Below, piece after piece: positions 22,484 to 26,236 of a stretch of 26,236 nt of DNA; the first letter of the stretch is position 1; every line of letters begins with the position of its first letter. The notes under the pieces were generated by a model that saw nothing but the letters and a program-made list of their open reading frames with translations, ran no database searches and was not told where the DNA came from. The DNA comes from Ruminococcus sp. CAG:403 (GTDB lineage: Bacteria; Bacillota; Clostridia; Oscillospirales; Ruminococcaceae). The stretch lies in assembly GCA_000437255.1 (NCBI GenBank), contig FR899086.1, forward strand, positions 37,287-63,522, given 5' to 3'. The translations under genes were made by a program, and so were the position numbers.

Positions 22484-22514
22484 TATTTTGCATTTTCCGA
22501 CATATATATTATAG
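22474..22514 (+). promoter_or_regulatory. 41-bp block, copy 1: probable ECF promoter of the anti-sigma operon
   Basis: The block begins AAAAGTGTAATATTTTG and ends GACATATATATTATAG. A copy at 25512-25552 matches 39 of 41 bases, differing only in the spacer. It overlaps the sigma stop codon and precedes the first anti-sigma gene by 42 bp. No good housekeeping -35/-10 pair fits, and conservation of both ends with changes only between them suggests a promoter for the neighbouring sigma, with TGTAAT and CGACAT/TGACAT as candidate elements. Confidence 0.6.
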
Positions 22515-22556
22515 AAGGGCATGTTGCATGCACTGTAGAGATAGGAGGTGGTTACA

Positions 22557-23402
22557 ATCTATTTGGGACATGAAAAAACCGGGGAAGAGCTGGAAGCACT
22601 TTGCAGCGAACACCCGGAACAAGTGGAACAGCTAACAAAAGAAAACCTGGAAATTCTAATTAGCTGGCTAATCGAATCACAAAAAACACAGGCGCAACAA
22701 CAGCTTTTCAAACAATGTCTAACGCAGCTCGAACGATTTCCTGAATATGAAGATGATGTGGATTCGGCGCATTTGCTACAAGTACTGGGACAAGCAGCCG
22801 AACAGCAAACACGCAAAAAACGAATTCGGTTTTCGAAGCGTTTGCTGATCAGTGCGGCAGCTGTCGCACTATGCAGTGTCATTCCAGTTGTGACGATGCA
22901 GGTAATCTCTGACCATAATACCATGCAGTTCGGATTCCAAAAGAATGGAAATGTATCGGTTGGGTTTGGAGAAGGCGAGTCGAAAAATGTAGCTTCAAAA
23001 GAATCCTTCCTTCAGGAGGAAGATGCGAAGAAATTTGTACCGGATGTTATGCTGCCAACGGCTTTGCCGGAGGGGTATCAATTTGAAAGCGGTTCTTATG
23101 CAACGACATCAAAATTTGTCACCATCACCATTCTTTATAGCAATCAGGCAGAAGAAACCATTCAGATGCGGATGCGCTGGATTTTTGATCCGAATGATGC
23201 GGAATCGCAGGAAGCGGTTGCCATAGAAGGAAAGATTCAATCTGTTCTTACCGTAGATCAAACCACCTATACCATCAGCGAAAAGGAGGAAACCAATCTG
23301 GTTTCCTGGAATGTGGTGCAGGGAGAGAAGGACATGTTCTATACCATAACAGTACCAAACTCCATTCCGAATCCGGAAGAAATTGCCTACTCATTTCAAT
23401 AG
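22557..23402 (+). CDS. DUF4367-like membrane protein, probable anti-sigma factor (paralogue 1)
   Basis: About 281 residues: a cytosolic part with helical EELEALC ... EQLTKENLEILISWLI and a basic KKRIRFSKR, one membrane segment (LLISAAAVALCSVIPVVTM, about 97-115), and an outer domain with VMLPTALPEGYQFESGSY, FVTITILYSN and LVSWNVVQGEKDMFYTITV, as in DUF4367. Layout and position after the sigma gene suggest that it binds the sigma and senses the envelope. The start is unusual: AGGAGG (22543-22548) is followed at the right distance by ATC (22557). GTG at 22548 lies in the binding site itself, and TTG at 22563 is 14 nt away. Any of these could be right. Confidence 0.75.
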   Translation: MYLGHEKTGEELEALCSEHPEQVEQLTKENLEILISWLIESQKTQAQQQLFKQCLTQLERFPEYEDDVDSAHLLQVLGQAAEQQTRKKRIRFSKRLLISAAAVALCSVIPVVTMQVISDHNTMQFGFQKNGNVSVGFGEGESKNVASKESFLQEEDAKKFVPDVMLPTALPEGYQFESGSYATTSKFVTITILYSNQAEETIQMRMRWIFDPNDAESQEAVAIEGKIQSVLTVDQTTYTISEKEETNLVSWNVVQGEKDMFYTITVPNSIPNPEEIAYSFQ

Positions 23403-23419
23403 GAAAGGGGGAGATTGCT

Positions 23420-24187
23420 ATTTCACAGGAAGAGGAATTACAGCAGCGCTGTCAATCCAATCTGCGAGCCTTCCGTAAGTTGACAGAGACGGAACAATCC
23501 TGTCTCATCCGTTCTCTTTTGACGAAACGAGACGATGCAGAAGCACAAAAACTGCTGGATCGGTGCTTGTCTATCTGGAAACGGGCGCATGGCTATCAAG
23601 AGTCATTTTTCCGCAGACGCGGCAGACGGATCGCCTTGCTGCTGAGTGTGGGAATTGGCTTAGCTGGCTGTACCGTACTCTCTGTCCCGGTATTTTCCAA
23701 GTATTATACGATGTGGCAGCAAGAGCAGCATCCAGTGGATCCGGGCTATACACTGGATGGAAGCGAGACCATTCCGGATTTATACCAAGAGGAACATTTT
23801 GAAAGCGTAGAAGCATTAAGGGAACGATACCCAACTATACAACTGCCAACTTTTATTCCAGATGGATATACATTACAGGATGCTATGGTTGCCCGCACAT
23901 CTGGTTCTATTAGAGTCTTTGTGGCTTACGAGAATCAGGATGGATTTTTCGATATTGATATGACGCAGTATAATCCGGCGTTTGGGGGAAGTTTAATAAC
24001 AATTGAGTATGATGAAGGTTCTCAGCAATATGTAACAAAAAATGGAATTTCCTATTGTTTTGCAACAAATATAGATGACAATATCGCAACTTGGACAGTG
24101 CCGGAAAAAGATTTTGATAAATTTTATTATATTGGGTTGCCGAAGCAGGCTGGTGACATCAAAGAAATTGTATTTTCTTTTCAATAA
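23420..24187 (+). CDS. DUF4367-like membrane protein, probable anti-sigma factor (paralogue 2)
   Basis: About 255 residues with the same plan as its neighbours: a cytosolic N-terminus (SQEEELQQRC ... LTETEQSCLIRSLLTKR), a basic RRRGRR, a membrane segment (IALLLSVGIGLAGCTVLSVPVF) and an outer DUF4367-like domain (LPTFIPDGYTLQDAMV ... ATWTVPEKDFDKFYYIGLP). It is a recent duplicate of paralogue 3: the segment after the membrane helix (DPGYTLDGSE) is identical in both, and 34 bp are identical at DNA level. No ATG, GTG or TTG is placed correctly; ATT at 23420 stands 6 nt after AAAGGGGGAG, and translation from it aligns with the N-terminus of paralogue 3. A TTG at 23480 would delete that conserved part. 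Confidence 0.75.
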   Translation: MSQEEELQQRCQSNLRAFRKLTETEQSCLIRSLLTKRDDAEAQKLLDRCLSIWKRAHGYQESFFRRRGRRIALLLSVGIGLAGCTVLSVPVFSKYYTMWQQEQHPVDPGYTLDGSETIPDLYQEEHFESVEALRERYPTIQLPTFIPDGYTLQDAMVARTSGSIRVFVAYENQDGFFDIDMTQYNPAFGGSLITIEYDEGSQQYVTKNGISYCFATNIDDNIATWTVPEKDFDKFYYIGLPKQAGDIKEIVFSFQ

Positions 24188-24217
24188 CCCCATCCAGAAA
24201 GGCGATGATGGATTTTC

Positions 24218-24982
24218 ATGCAGGAGATCGAACTTCAGCAGCGTTGTACAGCATTCCAGGAGCTGACAAAAGACGAGCAGTACCGCTTGATACAAGAACT
24301 TCTTGCAAAGCGGAATGACCCAGAAGCACAGCAGCTTTTGGATCGGTACATAGAACTGTTTTACGCCATGCACAAAAGTAAGACAGAAACTAAAAAGGAA
24401 AAAAGAGAATGGCGGCTTTCCGTGGCACGTGTTGTCATTGGACTGGCAGGCTGTTTGGTACTAGTCATTCCAGTTGCCGCAAAGTGTCATTCTCTTTGGA
24501 AGGAATATCATCAGCCGGAAGTGGATCCGGGCTATACACTGGATGGAAGCGAGAACATTCCAGGTGGATGTCAAGAGGAAAAATTTGAAAGTATAGAAGC
24601 GATAAAAGAACGATATCCAACCATGCAATTGCCAACTATTATTCCGGATGGATATATTTTATGTGATGCAATTGTTTATCGTACATCAGGTTCTATTACA
24701 ATTTCCATTGGGTATCATAAAGAAAATGAAGGTGCTTTAAGTATAATAATTGAACAATACAATCCGGAATTGACAAAAGGTTCTGTCAATGTTGAGCAGA
24801 ACTATGAATCAGAAGAATTTTTTACATATAATGGCATTGAATATTGTGAAGTATCTAATTTAGAGCGGCATTCTATTTTCTGGACAGTTCGTGAAGTCGA
24901 TTTTGATAAATTTTATTCTGTGTTTTTTCCAATGGAAATAGATGCAAAAACTAGAAAAGAAATTGTATTTTCTTTTGAATAA
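24218..24982 (+). CDS. DUF4367-like membrane protein, probable anti-sigma factor (paralogue 3)
   Basis: 254 residues, closest to paralogue 2: MQEIELQQRC ... LTKDEQYRLIQELLAKRNDPEAQQLLDRY, a membrane segment (VARVVIGLAGCLVLVIPVAA) and an outer domain LPTIIPDGYILCDAIV ... IFWTVREVDFDKFY ending KEIVFSFE. The ATG at 24218 is annotated, but its ribosome binding site AAGGCGATGAT (24199-24209) is better spaced for the in-frame ATT at 24212, which would match the ATT start of paralogue 2. The sequence towards the end is more AT-rich than in paralogue 1. It follows paralogue 2 by 30 bp in the same operon. Confidence 0.78.
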   Translation: MQEIELQQRCTAFQELTKDEQYRLIQELLAKRNDPEAQQLLDRYIELFYAMHKSKTETKKEKREWRLSVARVVIGLAGCLVLVIPVAAKCHSLWKEYHQPEVDPGYTLDGSENIPGGCQEEKFESIEAIKERYPTMQLPTIIPDGYILCDAIVYRTSGSITISIGYHKENEGALSIIIEQYNPELTKGSVNVEQNYESEEFFTYNGIEYCEVSNLERHSIFWTVREVDFDKFYSVFFPMEIDAKTRKEIVFSFE

Positions 24983-25001
24983 TATTTTGAGGTGAATGAA
25001 T

Positions 25002-25439
25002 ATGATGAGAAGCTTAAAACAATTGACTGTTTGTTTAGCAGCAATATTATCGATATGTTCAGTTTGTAGTGTGCAGACATCGCAAGTTTTGGCGATTTCA
25101 GAAACAGAATTGACTGATGATGTAGCAAGAGCATCTGGTGTTTTTTATTCTTGTAATGCTACGATTTCGTTAGGTCAAATTTCTTGTCTTGTTGCATTAA
25201 CAGATACTGGAACTGTGACCATTCGCACAATACTGCAAAAACAAGATTCTAATGGTAACTGGTATGACTATAATACTGGTGATCCGGGACAAACTTATAG
25301 AGGGACGTTATCTGCTAAACATACTTATTATTGTAGCATGCCGTCTGGCGGAACCTATCGGTGCCGTTATGTGGCAACTGGAACAGTCAATGGAGTAAGC
25401 ACTCCGAGATACGGTTATTCCGGTGTTTATTATGCGTAA
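25002..25439 (+). CDS. Small secreted protein of unknown function
   Basis: About 145 residues. The N-terminus is a signal peptide (MMRSLKQ, hydrophobic LTVCLAAILSICSVCSV, likely cut near VLA). The mature part is rich in Thr, Ser, Tyr and Gly, has several cysteines (YSCNATISLGQISC, YYCSMPSGGTYRCRY) and alternates as in a beta-sandwich, with no enzyme motif. It resembles the DUF6147-type small secreted Clostridial proteins in outline, but I cannot confirm membership. ATG 25002 is 7 nt after GAGGTG; ATG 24996 would be too close. As last gene of the sigma/anti-sigma operon it may be an envelope or secreted effector, or the ligand sensed by the outer domains. Confidence 0.7.
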   Translation: MMRSLKQLTVCLAAILSICSVCSVQTSQVLAISETELTDDVARASGVFYSCNATISLGQISCLVALTDTGTVTIRTILQKQDSNGNWYDYNTGDPGQTYRGTLSAKHTYYCSMPSGGTYRCRYVATGTVNGVSTPRYGYSGVYYA

Positions 25440-25487
25440 TATGCGCAAGGGGATAGTGAATTTTATATAAATCAAAGGGAATTTCTT

Positions 25488-25508
25488 TTGTTTACAAATT
25501 GTTTACAA
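25488..25508 (+). repeat. Tandem TTGTTTACAA direct repeats
   Basis: Two identical 10-mers at 25488-25497 and 25499-25508, 11 bp apart (one helical turn), end three bases before the second 41-bp promoter block. They are absent from copy 1 and suggest an extra regulator at copy 2. Confidence 0.6.
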
Positions 25509-25511
25509 CTG

Positions 25512-25552
25512 AAAAGTGTAATATTTTGGATTTTCTGACATATATATTATAG
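25512..25552 (+). promoter_or_regulatory. 41-bp block, copy 2: probable ECF promoter
   Basis: It matches copy 1 (22474-22514) at 39 of 41 positions. No protein gene follows until 25998, and a strong terminator stands at 25855-25893, so it probably drives a non-coding RNA. Confidence 0.6.
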
Positions 25553-25554
25553 GA

Positions 25555-25893
25555 GCACCTAAAAAGGACTGTCTGCTGACAGGCGTGCGGATGGTTTGGT
25601 ATGTTTCAATTGGGCTGCAGATCTCAAAGGGAATTTGGTCTGTAATTCATGAAAATCACAGCTAGGGTTGTGAGGAACTGCCTTTTTTAGAAGGAAATCC
25701 GTATATTGGAATTCTTGCTCCTGATTGATTTTATTTTCGTTTTGGCTTGGAATGGGTACCATGTAACGCACATATAGATACATAATGAAAAATCCAGAAA
25801 ACGTGATGGTTCGGAGTCACGTTCCTCCAACATGGAAACCAGGAAGAGCCAGTAGGCGTACTCGTCGAAAAAAGACGGGTGCGCCATTTTTTT
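25555..25893 (+). ncRNA. Candidate non-coding RNA between ECF-like promoter and terminator
   Basis: The roughly 340-nt interval has no plausible plus-strand gene but many pairings: CTGTC/GACAG near 25570; a closing helix CTAAAAAGG (about 25559) with CCTTTTTTAG (about 25681); AACGTGA/TCACGTT (25799-25822); TTCCT/AGGAA and GCC-AGTA-GGC just before the terminator. An open frame on the opposite strand (25687-25887) starts inside the terminator A-run without a ribosome binding site. I do not recognise the RNA. It could be a small RNA of the sigma regulon, or a leader with an early terminator. Confidence 0.45.
25855..25893 (+). terminator. Intrinsic terminator before the ABC exporter
   Basis: GGCGTACTCGTC (25855-25866) and GACGGGTGCGCC (25874-25885) form a 12-bp stem with two G-U pairs, loop GAAAAAA, followed by ATTTTTTT. 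Confidence 0.88.
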
Positions 25894-25914
25894 GTCGAAT
25901 CAAAATTTAGAAAA

Positions 25915-25943
25915 TTGACAAATTCCGGATAGGGTGGTATAAT
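25915..25943 (+). promoter_or_regulatory. Promoter of the ABC exporter gene
   Basis: TTGACA (25915-25920) and TATAAT (25938-25943) with a 17-bp spacer, just downstream of the terminator. Confidence 0.88.
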
Positions 25944-25944
25944 G

Positions 25945-25959
25945 TGAGAATCATTCTGA
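25945..25959 (+). promoter_or_regulatory. Fur-family-like 7-1-7 operator at the ABC exporter start site
   Basis: TGAGAATCATTCTGA is an imperfect 7-1-7 inverted repeat resembling the Fur/PerR box TGATAATnATTATCA. It lies over the expected transcription start, where a repressor would act. Confidence 0.35.
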
Positions 25960-25997
25960 TTGAAATGGAAGAATAGAATGAAAGGAGTCGTGATACC

Positions 25998-26236
25998 GTG
26001 ATCAAATTACTTCGCAATTTGACCAAAAAAGACTGGTTGTTTGCCTGTATTAGCCTTGTTTTTGTTGTAATGCAGGTTTGGCTGGATCTGACGATGCCGG
26101 ATTACATGTCTAAGATTACCATGCTTGTACAAACAGAAGGCAGCAAGATGCAGGAGATCCTGACCGCAGGAGGCAAGATGCTTGCTTGTGCAGTCGGCAG
26201 CCTGGCATCTTCTGTTGTAGTGGCTGTCCTGGCAGC
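25998..26236 (+). CDS. ABC exporter, N-terminal part (multidrug/lipid-type transmembrane domain), truncated by window end
   Basis: Starting at a GTG preceded by AAAGGAG, 79 residues are visible: MIKLLRNLTKKDWLFACISL, a first membrane segment containing VFVVMQVWLDLTMPDYMSKI, and the beginning of a second (GKMLACAVGSLASSVVVAVLA). The pattern LDL-MP-YMS-I is typical of helix 1 to its outer loop in half-size ABC exporters (MsbA/BmrA type) that usually come as heterodimer pairs in Clostridia. The ATPase domain lies beyond the window, so the substrate cannot be judged. Confidence 0.75.
   Translation, partial: MIKLLRNLTKKDWLFACISLVFVVMQVWLDLTMPDYMSKITMLVQTEGSKMQEILTAGGKMLACAVGSLASSVVVAVLA

Noticed and set aside
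25687..25887. 66-codon minus-strand frame over the candidate RNA
   Set aside because: Its composition looks somewhat protein-like, but the ATG lies in the A-run of the terminator, there is no ribosome binding site or promoter, and the region is better explained as a plus-strand structured RNA.
25559..25995. Known riboswitch for the ABC exporter
   Set aside because: The exporter has its own consensus promoter after the terminator, and no hallmark of c-di-GMP, guanidine, SAM or manganese riboswitches is visible.
1..26236. CRISPR array, transposase or phage genes
   Set aside because: No repeat-spacer pattern, transposase motif or integrase was seen anywhere in the window.

Overview
The window comes from an anaerobic, spore-forming Firmicute of class Clostridia, plausibly an Oscillospirales gut organism. 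It carries [FeFe]-hydrogenase maturases (HydF, HydG), hybrid-cluster protein, indolepyruvate:ferredoxin oxidoreductase, sporulation genes (yqfC, yqfD, ylbJ-like) and strong AAGGAGG-type ribosome binding sites. No phage, IS element or CRISPR array was seen.

Layout. (1) 1-660: 5' part of a CLC-F type fluoride/proton antiporter gene (minus strand), preceded by a promoter and a fluoride-riboswitch-like leader with an overlapping terminator. (2) 710-4442: a large MacB/FtsX-like ABC transporter and a YczE-type membrane protein. (3) 4588-6267: hcp with two tandem terminators. (4) 6268-6986: a gene-free stretch with two unusual stem-loops. (5) 6987-10234, minus strand: a rearranged agr quorum-sensing locus, in transcription order agrB, then agrA-like regulator, agrC-like kinase, then agrD. 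The autoinducer precursor and its processing protease sit at opposite ends, each with its own promoter and a matching pair of direct repeats 20 bp apart. (6) 10448-14379: iorA-iorB-paaK (aryl-pyruvate to aryl-acetyl metabolism) and a small HMA metal-binding protein. (7) 14470-17122, minus: hydG-hydF. (8) 17335-17410: tRNA-Trp. (9) 17465-20267: ylbJ-like gene divergent from yqfC-yqfD, with a perfect 22-bp inverted repeat and a sigma-E-like promoter between them. (10) 20373-21533: C_GCAxxG_C_C protein convergent with pnuC, whose leader holds a terminator that runs into its ribosome binding site. (11) 21923-25439: an ECF-type sigma factor, three tandem DUF4367-like membrane proteins (probable anti-sigma factors) and a small secreted protein. 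(12) 25440-25997: a near-identical second copy of the 41-bp promoter block found downstream of the sigma gene, heading a probable non-coding transcript that ends in a strong terminator. (13) 25998-end: start of an ABC exporter.

How the parts work together. The agr genes form a complete peptide signalling circuit: AgrD gives a predicted five-residue thiolactone (Cys-Val-Trp-Trp-Gln), AgrB processes it, AgrC senses it, and AgrA probably feeds back on both the agrB and agrD promoters. The right-hand module looks like a self-contained envelope-sensing sigma/anti-sigma circuit whose sigma probably drives the anti-sigma/secreted-protein operon and a separate untranslated RNA. The main novelty candidates are the split agr arrangement with its matched repeat/promoter geometry, the duplicated 41-bp block with the non-coding RNA, the apparent AUU/AUC starts of the anti-sigma genes, and the pnuC leader. 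All functional calls come from reading motifs; no database search was run.
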